DNA of 64,000 nt from Diphasiastrum complanatum (Eukaryota; Streptophyta; Lycopodiopsida; Lycopodiales; Lycopodiaceae): contig CM055112.1 of the NCBI GenBank assembly GCA_029204225.1, forward strand, positions 30,158,203 to 30,222,202. Direction: 5' to 3'. The position numbers and the translations under genes were made by a program. This document shows, piece after piece, positions 26,723 through 38,040 of the stretch; position 1 is the first letter of the stretch; the number at the start of each line of letters is the position of its first letter. Under the pieces are notes generated by a model that did not search any database, was not told where the DNA came from, and saw nothing but the letters and a program-made list of their open reading frames with translations.

Positions 26723-26921
26723 TTTGTTTTACAGTACTCTGGAGGTTTGTGTAGTTTTTTTTTCTCAGAATTGATCAGCCAAAATTGCACTATTTCTAAT
26801 AGGTTGCCCATAAACCCTCTATATAAGCTTGGAATTTGACTCATTTTGGACAAATGCTAGTTGAGCTCATGCAAATTTTTTTTCACGAATACAATCATTA
26901 CCCTTCTATATACAGTCCATC

Positions 26922-27566
26922 ATGTCTAAACAAGCTCAAACCTCAAAAAATTCTTCACGTTTTACTGATACTAATCCTTAGAAAAAGCTTGTCCAGAGGC
27001 CTATGTCTCCTCAACATGATATTCTGGTGCTCCATAGCATGGAGGAAGTGGTTGAATGGCTCCAATTTATTGAACCATTACTGGAAGAAATGACCATTTA
27101 TGATATTTTCACTAATGCTATGTATTTAGAATTGGCATACATGGCTTTTGACACTCGGGATGAAAATACACTAAGATTCTACATTCTGTTCCAAGATGTT
27201 ACACACAAAGTGCGTGTCTTTGAAACTGTCCTTGCAGCCATAGGTATAGTCATAAGAGATCGCCCTTCCCCTTCCCATAGGTTAGCCATCACATCTATAG
27301 CACCCAAGGTGGATTCCACCATGGGATGAGTACAAAAAAAATGATGGTTACCTTGTCGAGGCCATCAAGGATCCAGTTCTTGAACCCACAATGCGTTTCC
27401 TGAATCAGTTGGACACTTTACAAAATGATCGCATTGCATTGTTCTTACTACATTTGTTGGTTGAGTCTCACCAGGAAATGGAGGCCAATACAATGGTGGC
27501 ATACAAGTGGCATGATATAATTGTTGTCGAGCTAAAGAAGACAATCAAGCCTAACTGTAGGTAGAA
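26922..27566 (+). pseudogene. Eroded open frame of unknown function
   Basis: From ATG 26922 a frame runs through one TAG (after TDTNP), then PMSPQHDILVLHSMEEVV, and on to the GIVIRDRPSPSHR block. It then shifts frame near 27305 into an 89-codon stretch starting WIPPWDEYKKNDGYLVEAI and ending KKTIKPNCR-stop. The charged, globular-looking composition and only two lesions suggest a once-real protein of about 210 residues. I do not recognise the family. It lies 200 bp outside LTR B, so it may be host-derived or belong to another element. Confidence 0.4.
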
Positions 27567-28344
27567 GTTTGCTGCAGGGTCATTCCTTTTCATGCTTGTA
27601 GTAACTGTGAATTTTTTGATTTTTGGGAAATGATTGATTGTACTAATCAATCTTCAAGAGGTGTTGATTGCCAAATCAAGTGATCTAACATATTCTATTG
27701 ATTAGATCAAGATCTAGATGTAGATTCTTAACTATTTAGTAAGATCAACGTGTAAATATCAATAAACATCAAGAGCGGCCTCACATGTGTGGAAAACAGT
27801 CCTTGTACAGACTTTGAGCCAAGAGTAAAGTACAGTACTCAATGATAGCATACAAAGCATAAAATCACAATTCTATTGGCGAAATCACAAGCAAAATGCA
27901 TAACATCTCAATGTCTCATCAATTTCTGATTGATTAAGGAGATCTATTTATAGATCAAGTACAAGCACGACCTGTATGCTAATTCAGCAGGTCTGGCACG
28001 TGTGAAGAGTGCCACATCATCTAGATCCACCAATGGGCGCAAGTTATTCCCGTATCACAAAGTTGACTTATGCTACTAGCTAGAATCCAACTACTAGTCT
28101 CTTTGAAAATAGGAATCTTCCCTACAAAATAGGATCTAGGAGAATATGTACATGTGATAAGGTACAACCAGCTTCACACGTGTGAACAACAGCTTAGCAT
28201 GTGGGAGCATTTACTCATTCACATGGAAGTGCTAGCTACATACAAGGAAATAGTGCCAAATGGCAATTTCCTAGATTCTAGTCAAACTAGTTCACACTTG
28301 TGTAGATTGATCTAACTTAAATCCAACTATAAGCAAGTAACCTT
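27567..28344. other. Non-coding stretch with clustered CACGTG/CATGTG palindromes
   Basis: No gene. Perfect 14-bp palindromes TTCACACGTGTGAA (28173-28186) and TTCACACATGTGAA (28355-28368) and several partial versions (27781, 27996, 28291, 28377) cluster just upstream of and into the next open frame. Confidence 0.6.
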
Positions 28345-29151
28345 TTGGCTTCCATTCACACATGTGAACAGGTTTTACACATGTGGGATCAGAATGTGAA
28401 CATTAACCATAAGATTAACAAGTTTGATCAACAATTTAGAAGTGACATTTCAACAGTAACTATCATGGAAACTGTCATTGCTCCATCCATGAGCATGCAG
28501 CCTACAAGCTCCTCCCATAGCCAGCAATGTTTGTGCAATGAGATTTTTTCATCCACCTCGCCTCTCGGATCACGTAAACGTACTTCTCCGTCTACTACTA
28601 TTGTTGCTATTTCTTTTGTTACCACCTCTTCCTTATCTACTATAGTGTCCTATCGAATTCCATCAGTCCCATCAAATACATCTATAGTTTTCATTCTTTC
28701 TATTACCATTACTTCCACTATTCCACCTACTATTATCACATTTTATACTCCACCTCCATCCCCCAACATCACCATTCATGATACTCAATCAAATGTGATA
28801 CCACCTAGTACTACATTTTTCATGTCCCTTATTATTACTACCAACCTCATCCACCCCCTCAATGTCAATTTACAATTTTTCGTTCCACTAAGCCCTCCCC
28901 AATTTTTTGATTTTGCATCTCTAGATGCTAGTCTTGACCAACTGCGAGATTATGACCAACAAACCGCGGTTCATACATTGGTGGCACAAGGCTCAAGTCC
29001 TCATGATGACACAAACCATTCCAGAGGTTTTATTGGTGTGACATCACCAAAGGTCCAAAAAGCTTTGATGCTAGAGGGTTTTGAGCTAGCAAATGAATTT
29101 GAAAAAGAAGAATCTCGATTGGGCATTCAAAAGGCTGTAGATCCTTTATAA
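28345..29151 (+). CDS. Hypothetical Ser/Thr/Ile-rich protein, 268 aa
   Basis: Uninterrupted 268-codon frame, the longest intact single-exon frame in the window. Residues 50-190 are low-complexity, rich in Ser, Thr, Ile and Pro. The C-terminal third is more protein-like: LDASLDQLRDYDQQTAVHTL, then SPKVQKALMLEGFELANEFE, ending AVDPL. No signal peptide or known domain is evident. Codon content resembles the AT-rich surroundings. It may be an unrecognised retroelement ORF, a host gene fragment, or a chance frame. ATG 28345 lies just before a CACATGTG palindrome, so the start is uncertain. Confidence 0.3.
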   Translation: MASIHTCEQVLHMWDQNVNINHKINKFDQQFRSDISTVTIMETVIAPSMSMQPTSSSHSQQCLCNEIFSSTSPLGSRKRTSPSTTIVAISFVTTSSLSTIVSYRIPSVPSNTSIVFILSITITSTIPPTIITFYTPPPSPNITIHDTQSNVIPPSTTFFMSLIITTNLIHPLNVNLQFFVPLSPPQFFDFASLDASLDQLRDYDQQTAVHTLVAQGSSPHDDTNHSRGFIGVTSPKVQKALMLEGFELANEFEKEESRLGIQKAVDPL

Positions 29152-29539
29152 ATTGACGATAATATTTGCGAATGTTGGTTTGATGGTTTTATTTGAAAAA
29201 TAGCAATTCTAGCTATTTTTAGTCCCATTTTGCTCAAATTTTGAATTGTTTTACTAAATGTGGCTTTTCTTATCTTTTTCTTTTGACTTTTTTTATTTTT
29301 CATTTCTTTTATTTTTTTAAAGTCCTTTCCAAAGAAAATAGAAAAATAATCAATGGAAAAGAACAAAGTAAAACATAATACAAATAGAGAAAATTCCCAT
29401 GCATTGGTTAAGAAGGAAGTTTAAAGCCACAATACTTTTGTAATCAACTGCTATTAGTTGGAGTATCAAAGTGCTTTCCATCCAAAATTTCGAAGATCAC
29501 AATTCCAAATGACAGGATGTCTTTGACATGACCTTCTTT
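29152..29539. other. AT-rich stretch, no gene seen
   Basis: Poly-T and poly-A rich sequence following the hypothetical ORF. Nothing recognisable. Confidence 0.6.
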
Positions 29540-30356
29540 TGTAAACTTTAATTTCTCTTTAATCAGATTCGTCTTATACATCAGCACCAAATCTCTGACT
29601 TTATAATCTATTTTATGCAATCTTCAATCATGCCAGGCCTTACATCGTCTGTTTTCCACATCAATGAGTGTTGCTTCTTCGTTAAACAATTCATGCTTGA
29701 TTTGAAAAATGATATTGCATTGCTCACTTTTCCAAGCTACTCCAATATTAAGAATGTATTTAGATTCCTCAAATCCAACAAAATATAATAGCTCATGTTG
29801 AACCTTTGGATCTTCTTCAGATAATCTTCCTGCTAGAATGTCTTTTGCTTGTGGTACAAACATAGAAACTTTCCAAGTGTAATATCCATCTTGCTTGATA
29901 GAATATTTGCAATCAATTCCGTCTTGGAAATTTATGATTTAGTCATCTGAAAAGGTTATTTCCTTTGATGTAATTGAGAACAAACATCTGAGTCCCGATG
30001 TGAATTTCTAATGGATCTAGAATATTTCCACCAATTGGTGATTTTGGTGGATTAAGAGTTGTATTTTTTTGCGACCTCCAAGGTCTTTTCAGCTTGAAGA
30101 TCTTTAATCCATTATCTTATATTGTGATATTTTCTGTTTTTGAATCGAAGTTTGGATAGACCCTCCACCATAACTAGTACAATTGGTTGATGTGTTTTGT
30201 TGGGGTAATACATGGAACATCTCCAGAATATTCTCTTGGATTGATCAAAATCATTTCAACTAGCACATTTGGTCTTGCCAGATAGTCTTTATAGCAATGT
30301 CCATAATCACATTCTCGACAAGAAAGTGTGTACTGGATTTTGTTAGGACATTCCAA
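29540..30356 (-). pseudogene. Broken minus-strand coding remnant with a kinase-like motif
   Basis: Minus-strand frames include 30356-30174 (Cys-rich start, SCRECDYGHCYKD) and 29863-29624 (ending RRCKAWHD). Beyond the latter's stop, another frame reads GHVKDILSFGIVIFEILDGK. That motif resembles protein-kinase subdomain IX (DxxSFGxxxxEIxxG). Together with the Cys-rich start it could be a relic of a receptor-like kinase captured or decayed here. Several stops and frame changes separate the pieces and the match is short, so the identity is tentative. Confidence 0.25.
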
Positions 30357-30557
30357 TATCTGAAGTGCCTAATGAGTTGTTTACTTTCTAAGGCAATACC
30401 ACAAGTCCGTTTACCATCACTAGGAAAATAGGCGAAGTTTTCTATGAGCTAGAACTCCTAAAGAGCATTAAAGTTGAGTCAGTTAGAACTGCCACCTACC
30501 ACATGCAAACCCACATTGGGCTATGAGGGGCATTCCATAACAGAATGTGTTCATTGG

Positions 30558-30837
30558 TATAAAGCCCATGAAGGATTCACAAGCCAATCAGGCCGCAACA
30601 AAGCAACACAAGGGGATTGGATGGTGGACAAACCAATCCAACCAAAACTAGATCTAACGGATCTATCCCCCAAGCTATGGATCAATCCCTCACAAGGGAT
30701 AGAAGAGTTATACTAGCAGCATATAGCTACTAGTATCACAATCAAGCATGCACTAGTGAGATCCCAATGGTTAGAATATATCCTCCAAGGCCCATGCACA
30801 CCACTAATAGTGCACTGTGACACCTCACTGGACACCT
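30558..30837 (-). mobile_element. Probable 3' LTR of a minus-strand chromovirus (repeat copy 1)
   Basis: 280 bp, from TATAAAGCCCATGAAGG to CACTGGACACCT, matching 39223-39501 with about 10 percent differences by eye. The second copy has a primer binding site beside it in the minus orientation. The integrase-chromodomain remnant lies just inside this copy on the minus strand, as expected for a 3' LTR. Confidence 0.7.
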
Positions 30838-30914
30838 CTCTGGGCATGCACATGAGGGCCCCAAACCCCTCATAATCATAATTAACTTACGGGTCGAGGT
30901 AGGCCTACCGATCT

Positions 30915-31980
30915 CTAGCGGGACATGCTATCCAAGACCAGTCGTGAGCATGATATTCTTCTCCCCTTATTCAAGTTTTGTCCCTCAGAAGTTAAAACTA
31001 GGAAAATATTCCTAAAGCTTCCTTCACGTTCCCAGGAATCATCATCGTATGTGCGACTCTTCCATCGAACCAGATGCTTGGTAACTATACGATTCCTCAA
31101 CCGTTTAGTTCTTGTATCCAAGATCTTTTCGGGTTCAAGTTGGGACATACCTGATGATTCATCCAATAGGTCCAATTGGTCTCCAGAACCAAGATGCTCC
31201 CCTTCACGTAAACTTTTCTTGAGTCGGCTTACGTGAAAAACCGGATGCACTTGAGTTCCCTCCAAGAGGTCCAATTAGTAAGCTAAGGACTCGATCTTTT
31301 TCAAGATCTAATATGGTCCTCTATATATAGGGGACAATTTGTAATGCTTTCCGGTACGCATTACACTAGAATCCTTCTGGATTCTCAAATATACCCAATC
31401 TCCCACTTGAAAGTCTCGAGGTGGTCTTTTCAAATTAGCATAATGTCGGTCCCTATCATGGGCACACTAGACATTTTCTCATGCTATTTGTAGAATTTCT
31501 TGTATATCGTGTAGGAAATCTGCTACTTTCTGAAACTTGATCATTTGAGTCTCTACCGAAATGGGTGATCTATTCAAAACTGTACATAAACATAAATGGG
31601 CTATAACTGGAAGTTGAATGCTTACTACTATTACAATTAATTTCCATCAAGGATAGCTACCCCTCCCCTCCGAGGAGATTGCTATCAAAAGACATATGCA
31701 CATAGCTTCTGATATTTTTATCAAACACGTTACTCTTCTCTTAAACAATCAAGTATAAACTATAATCTTGAACTATGATTCATCAACCATAACTCCTTGT
31801 ATCCTTATCCTATACTTAATAATAAGAGAACGTGATACCCTATTGTAGGCAAACTCAATCAAGGGTAGATACTTCTCCCAATGAGATTGCTGTCGGAGAA
31901 AAAACATGCTTGAAGCATGTTGGCTGATTCTGACGAATCCCCAAGATACTCGGATAGAGCTAGCCAAGAGCACCTCTCAC
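30915..31980 (-). pseudogene. Ty3/gypsy integrase C-terminus and chromodomain remnant
   Basis: Minus strand, 5' to 3': HWEKYLPLIEFAYNRVSRS (end of the integrase core, near 31900), broken frames resembling RDFQVGDWVYLRIQ and HYKLSPIYRGPY, then an intact 119-codon frame (31274-30915). That frame starts LLEGTQVHPVFHVSRLKKSL and carries a chromodomain-like PEKILDTRT...VRWKSRTYDDDSWE. This order is diagnostic of chromovirus gypsy elements, whose chromodomain guides integration to chromatin. Upstream pol sequence is cut off near 31980, where other repeats begin. Confidence 0.88.
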
Positions 31981-32287
31981 CTTAGACCAAGGAGGTCTTT
32001 GAGAAGACGAGACGAACGAAGATTGAGAGCCGAGTATGAGAGCCGAGGAATACTAGTAGTAATGACAAGCAAGGACTGTGTAAGCCTCATGGTGAATCCC
32101 GAAAGATGGAGTGACCATGCAGGAACTAGTATTTCTAGGCAAATGTAATAAATGCAAGTAGACCTCTCTTAAAGAAAGTAGAGTGAGCCACCTTTTGATG
32201 GTGACCTCTAGTGGAGAGCATTATTCCACTTGTAATTTGTGTAATGTGGAAATGCCACTAGGATGCCACCTAAGGAGCTCTCTTGCT

Positions 32288-32725
32288 TATTTAAGAAACT
32301 CCCTCTTTGTGAAGAGGAGCTTTTTGCATTGTATCTACTCCATGCTTAATAAGAAGATTTTCCATGAGTTTGATGCTACACTAAGCTCCTTGATCATGAT
32401 GGTTTTCTTTAGTGATGCCCCTATGATCATGCCCTTCCATTCATATTGTGTGTGGTTGTGGACTTTAGAGTGGATTATTTTTCTTGCTTTCCTAGTTGTG
32501 GATTAGCTTTCATTTCTTGTTGTGAATTAATGTAAGAATCAGCATTCAAGTAAACTAAATAGGCTAGAAATGTGGCATTAATCTTGCATATCCTTTCTAG
32601 TTCTTGATGTTCTTGGGATGTCCAAGAATCAAAAGATTGGTTGGTTTCTTGATTCTTGGACTTCCAAAATGCTTTAGATTAGTTCTTGTTTCTTGTTTTT
32701 CGATTTATGCAAGTATAATAGTGCT
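32288..32725 (+). repeat. Direct repeat, left copy (LTR-like) flanking a gag-only unit
   Basis: 438 bp starting with the TATA-like TATTTAAGAAACTCCC and ending AGTAGTGCT or AATAGTGCT. It is almost the same as 35028-35471. It probably extends further left as U3 sequence that the right copy lacks. The open frame inside (32183-32506) has no known domain. Confidence 0.85.
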
Positions 32726-34054
32726 TAGGATCTGATTTCAGTTCAGTTTGCAGCTAAGTAAAAGTAGATTTCATGGTTGTTCACCTAGACTGCATGCTGA
32801 TCATTTGGTTGAACGTTTTGGTTACATGATGGTTTGATTGCATGTGACACAGTTCAAGAGAGACAGACCTGAGTTGTCCTATGACAGACATGACATAAAT
32901 ATTACATTGATACCAGTCTCTTTCAGCCTGATTTGGGCCTTGACTAAGAATCTAACATTCAAGAAAATGCCTAAACGTGTTTGGTGATAGGCAAAAACAA
33001 TTTTGTACCCAAGAAGTAAGAAGAAGACTAGTAAACAGATTCTAAAGTGTAGAATTTGTCAACATTTGACACTGTTGCCACTTGAACTCCAATGCATTCT
33101 AAATCCATATGAACTGCAACATTGTCCCCGTTCAGATCCCTACAAACAAACTCCCACTCTTTTCACACATCTGAGTTTCTACAAACTGGACAGAGCCACA
33201 TCAATGGCTACATCATTGTCCAAATCCACTGGCTAATACACTCACAAATCCATTGGCTGCCTCATTGTTAGCAAACGCACTAACAGAGCTGGATTTCATT
33301 CAACGCCAAGTCTGGACGCTCCTGCAACAATTTTAACACAGAACTCTCACGCTCCTGCAGACGTCCTCCATCATATTACTCCCTTCTCCTAACAGAGCCA
33401 ACTCCACCGCACATTCACCTCCAACGAATCAGAACAACTAGAACAAATATTGTCTTGCAAACACACACGCTCACACTCCTCCTGTCCCCTCACGCTTCCA
33501 TTCTCAACTGGAGCCCCTTGTGAAATCTCAATTGGAGCCCCTCGTGAAATCTCAACCGAAGCCCCTATGTGAAATCTCAACCGGAGCCCCTTGTGAAATC
33601 TCAACCAAAGCCCCTCGTTGAAATCTCTATCGGAGGCGTCGCTGAAATCTCGACTGAAGGCCATCGCTAAAATCTCGACCGGAGCTTGTCGCTGAAATCT
33701 TGACTAATGCTCCGGTTGAGAGTTGACGCGATCGAATGAGTTGCTCACCATCTCAACCGGACCAAATCCACACTAGAGCACATAACTTTCGATCAACACC
33801 TCTGATTGCCATTTCGACCAAACCACCATCTTCCCTAAGCATTACAGAAAGAAAAAAAAAAAAAGAAAAGAGGCATGAACACCAAAAAAAATTTCAAAAA
33901 AATAACACCCATACCAAAAGAAAGTCCTTTTCATACTGAGTCTCCCCCCTGACTTCCTTAAGCACCCTAAAAAATCCAAAAATCCAAAAAACACCAAAAA
34001 CCCAAAAACACCAGAAACACATACTCAACACAAAAAGGGACACAACAGTACCCA
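32726..34054. other. Internal leader of the gag-only unit
   Basis: No gene. It holds a minisatellite-like stretch at about 33490-33730 made of variations on GAAATCTCAACCGGAGCCCC, with unit length near 30 bp. An A-rich run precedes gag at 33840-34050. No clear primer binding site was seen after the left repeat. Confidence 0.5.
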
Positions 34055-34932
34055 ATGGATCAACAAAAAGATCCTAAAATCCCAGAAGATTATCCATACG
34101 AGATCAGGTCCCCTATAGCTGAACAAATCAGACGTCATAGGTTCTACCAAATGCGGGCCCAAATACACGAGCCATCCACAAACTATTCGCGGGACAAGAA
34201 CCTGATAGAGCCAAGTCTTCACGAGCACGCCCACATTTTTATGGTGTTGAACCCTCACAGGCCAGAACCCACCTTAATGGCGTTTTTGCTGCTCACGGAG
34301 CTCATCTTGAGAGACGTACACCCAAGTTAGATCTACCAAAGTTTGACGGTAGTTCGGACCCTCAGAGATTCTTGCAAATCTTTGAGAATGCATGTGACAT
34401 TTACGGTGAAACATCTCCAGACGCTATGGTCCAACTATTTTCCATGACCGTGATAACTAAAGCACGTAATTGGTTTTTTAACCTCGATCGTGAAGATAAG
34501 ACAAACTGGTCAATTTCGAAAGAGTACTTTATCAAGCGTTTTAAGCCCTTTCGCTTGATCGAGAGTCCTTTTGTCAAATTAAGTAACATTAAAATGGCAA
34601 AAGATGAATGTGTACGAGACTATATCGAGCGTTTCAAATGCCTCAAAAGTCAAGTACAAGAACATCCCTCCAAACAGATGCTCATCGTTTGGTTTTTAGT
34701 TGGCCTTCCAAGATGGATTAGACGCGAGCTTAAATCCAATGATGAATATATGAGCCTAAAGTTAGCTATGTCTGATGCCATCAAAGAAGAAGGCGAGAGA
34801 TCAGATGTTGATGACTCCAGAGAAAGGAGAGCACCACGTGCTCCTGTCCATGAGTCGAAGCCGATCGAGGATACCCAAGATCAGCTTTGGAAATCCCAGT
34901 TGGAGTTGCTTAATAAGCAACATCAACTATAG
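34055..34932 (+). pseudogene. Retrotransposon gag, one frameshift
   Basis: ATG 34055 opens a frame reading MDQQKDPKIPEDYPYEIRSP. Near 34220 it shifts into the frame carrying PHFYGVEP and then the gag core LDLPKFDGSSDPQRFLQIFE, WFFNLDREDKTNWSISKEYF, and IERFKCLKSQVQEHPSKQML, ending in an Asp/Arg-rich tail at 34932. It is the capsid-type domain of plant LTR retrotransposons. No protease, integrase or reverse transcriptase follows before the right direct repeat, so the unit looks like a gag-only (TR-GAG type) element or an internal deletion. Confidence 0.85.
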
Positions 34933-35027
34933 ATGGAAAAACTCACCAATGAGTTTCAAACTACCCTGAAGTCTATGCCTGGTCAGCCAAACCATGCACA
35001 GGTACCTTATAGACGAAAATCAATATG

Positions 35028-35471
35028 TATTTAAGAAACTCCCTCTTTGTGAAGAGGAGCTTTTTGCATTGTATCTACTCCATGCTTGATAAGAAGATTT
35101 TCCATGAGTTTGATGCTACACTAAGCTCCTTGATCATGATGGTTTTCTTGAGTGATGCCCCTATGATCATGCCCTTCCATTCATATTGTGTGTGGTTGTG
35201 GACTTTAGAGTGGATTAGTTTTCTTGCTTTCCTAGTTGTGGATTAGTTTTCATTTCTTGTTGTGAATTAATGTAAGAATCAACATTCAAGTAAACTAAAT
35301 AGGCTAGAAATGTGGCATAAATCTTGCATATCCTCCAACATTCTAGTACTTGATGTTCTTGGGATGTCCAAGAATCAAAAGGCTGGTTGGTTTCTTGATT
35401 CTTGGACTTCCAAAATGCTGTAGATTAGTTCTTGTTTCTTGTTTTTCGATTTATGCAAGTATAGTAGTGCT
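35028..35471 (+). repeat. Direct repeat, right copy (LTR-like) of the gag-only unit
   Basis: 444 bp closely matching 32288-32725, with the same TATTTAAGAAACTCCC start and AGTGCT end. The start coincides with the TATA-like word, so the upstream U3 part is missing here. Confidence 0.85.
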
Positions 35472-37860
35472 AAATCCTTTCCATCTGGAAAGTTTCAGAC
35501 TTACCTAATTCTCTCACTATGCCTATATACGAATTGTAATCCTAAAAACGCCCTTACTCTAGACATGGTACAAAGTATCATTCCAAAGTTTGGGTTCAAT
35601 CTATAATACGTCCAAATTTTACTATTAAGTTCTAATCTAGAATTACTTAAGATTCATCGAAACTTCATTACGTGAAGCTCTGATTTTTGGCTTACCTCCA
35701 CTATCCAACTCCATCTTGAGTTTTCGAGATAGTAGACTAACGTTTTCCAATCCGGAAAAGATTGAAACGAGAAGTTCCCGCGTATTCTATGCAAAAAAAC
35801 CCTATATATGAATCCACATTGACTCATGAAAATTGTGACTTATAAGCAATACATTTCAACAATAATATCCATAAATAAGATTATATTGTTGATTCAAACA
35901 AGTAATTCAGCTCGGTTAGTTGTATCGGATCTAGAAAATATTTGAATGTCTAGGTATGGATCCAAAATACCATATTCAATTTGATTCTAAACCAGCCCTA
36001 GGTCAATAAGCAATTCTCTTTGAGAAATTACTATACCTAGCGAGAAATTGTCTCTTACAAATCTCGTCAATATGCCTATGTTTTAACTAGTTTATGCATG
36101 CATATAAACCTAGTCCAAGGGATACATTGTAGATCCACAAGATTAAGAATTTGCAGAAAGAAATCATGATCTCAACAATGATTTACCACATAGCATATCT
36201 CTACAGATTTTACCCAATCTGTAACCAACACTTTTTTTCAATTGAGAATCTCGTAACTCAGTTAACTCTTAGAGAGAATATTACTCAAAGAGTGCTATTT
36301 CATAATAAAAAAATCTCAACTGGAGATTATTTCCAAAAGAATATATTGTTATAGTGTAACTTTCTTCATTGCATCAACTTATGGATCCTAGTTCTTACTA
36401 AGATCAAGTTGATCGCAACCCGCAAGGAACTAGTTTCATCAAACCACTCTCCTTCCAATAGAGCTCTTTAGTTCAGATACAAATTGATCAGACTTTGTAA
36501 TCATCAACTTCTCTATTACAAGAATGTTTTTCAATTTTTCTTTCCTTTTACATATTCTAACTAGATATCACCATAATTTTTAGAACATTCTGATTCCTAA
36601 AATAGGTCTCCCATCTTTACATAGTACAGATTCATCCAGGAATGTATGCAACAAATGTTTCACTTAGATAACTTTTTATCCACCTACTTCTCCCCCTATT
36701 AATAGGAAACTCCATGAGTTTCCATTAGGTGTAGTATCTACCGAGATATGGGCAAGGAGAAGTCTGCAAAGAAAATTAGAAAAAACCTTTCTATATGTGT
36801 TACATTAATGTTTCTCAATACCACCAATGTCCAAACACAGTTAGCTAAATGGCTTATCCCAGATTTTCTTTCGTAAATAAAGAACTTGTTACCCCTTAGT
36901 AAATTGACCCATATAATCAAAAGATGATTATTTCTTTTTCTAGGGAAGAATATTAATAGATTGGAAAACCATCCAGTTACATCGTCCAAGGTCAACGAGT
37001 ACTAAAAAAAGAATCACATAAAATGTTAAGAAATTCACGAATATATTTTTCGTACAAATAGCTTGTTGGGTTTTCGATTTTGTAAATTTGAGATATCCAT
37101 AAGGGGTCATGACCTATATCTGAAATTTTTAACAAAACACCCTTTTATGACCAATAGTATTTGGCATCATTTAGATTTACGACTGTGCTACGGTCAATCC
37201 GATCCAGTTAGTTTTAGATCTCTGTTTTGGAATTGCTTGCGTTCCCATACCATAGGTTTTTACTCCACGAAGTCCATCCACTTCCTGTTCATATCGTCCA
37301 AAAATAATAATTTGATTTATATGGAATTTGTCTCATAGAGTTGTCAAAAACTCTAGATCCGACAAATGACTCATGTCACATTGGAGTCCTACAACGGTAC
37401 TATTAAAGTTCTCGAAAAGTTCAATTTCCAGCTTTATAGTACAAATTCCAACTCATGTTAGTCTTCACCGCTTACTTAATCTTTACGGTCACCAAAAAGA
37501 TTGTATGCCTCATCATTCCGTTAGTGACATTGGGTAAGAACGAGTAGGAATTACATTGATATAAGAACAAATTTGATTGAAATGCTTCAAGTAGAATTGC
37601 TCTAAAAATGGGGTGATTTAAATTCAAATGGCAATACTAAAATTTCATATGACTTTTATTCAATCTTAAGAGTTTTTCAGTTGAATCATTTTTCGTCAAA
37701 TTTGTTTCGGTCTTTAAAAATTTGCAAAGGCTTATTGATTCAAGTTTGGTTTCATCAATTGGTGAACAACAGTTTTTAGTTTTGAAAACTTTATCCACTC
37801 ATTCATGGGCTTACTCCTTTTGGTTCACGAGGCCGCTTTAGCTGTGCAAACCCTTTCATC
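35472..37860 (-). other. AT-rich stretch with a possible copia integrase relic
   Basis: Mostly unassigned AT-rich DNA. On the minus strand near 36680-36800 a broken frame reads LLLAHISVDTTPNGNSWSFL. This resembles the copia integrase start (GPISPTTPGGxxYFLL), but stops interrupt it on both sides. The frame at 36995-36738 (minus) may be part of the same relic. Treat as tentative. Confidence 0.3.
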
Positions 37861-38040
37861 GAACCAACTACAGTGGTTAAAAGGGCTGCACCTTAGCCCT
37901 GGCTGCTTTCCGCGAGAGAGAGAGAGAGAGAGAGACAGAGCTCTAGCAAAACCAGGGCGCGAGGGGGAGACGCCCTCCGATTTTGCAGGTGGGGAACGCG
38001 CACTGGTGGGGAGCGCGCCAGCGCGCCTGGAGCAGCCGTT
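37861..38040. repeat. GC-rich insert with GA tract
   Basis: An abrupt GC-rich block in AT-rich DNA, with a GA tract at 37914-37934 and short inverted words GGCTGC (left) and GCAGCC (right) near its edges. It resembles the GC-rich segment at 10.85 kb in composition, not in sequence. Open frames through it (37805-38143 plus, 38175-37825 minus) are likely artefacts. Confidence 0.4.

Noticed and set aside
30474-30716. 80-codon plus-strand frame (and 39286-39471)
   Set aside because: Both lie within the 280-bp LTR repeat and reflect repeat sequence, not genes.
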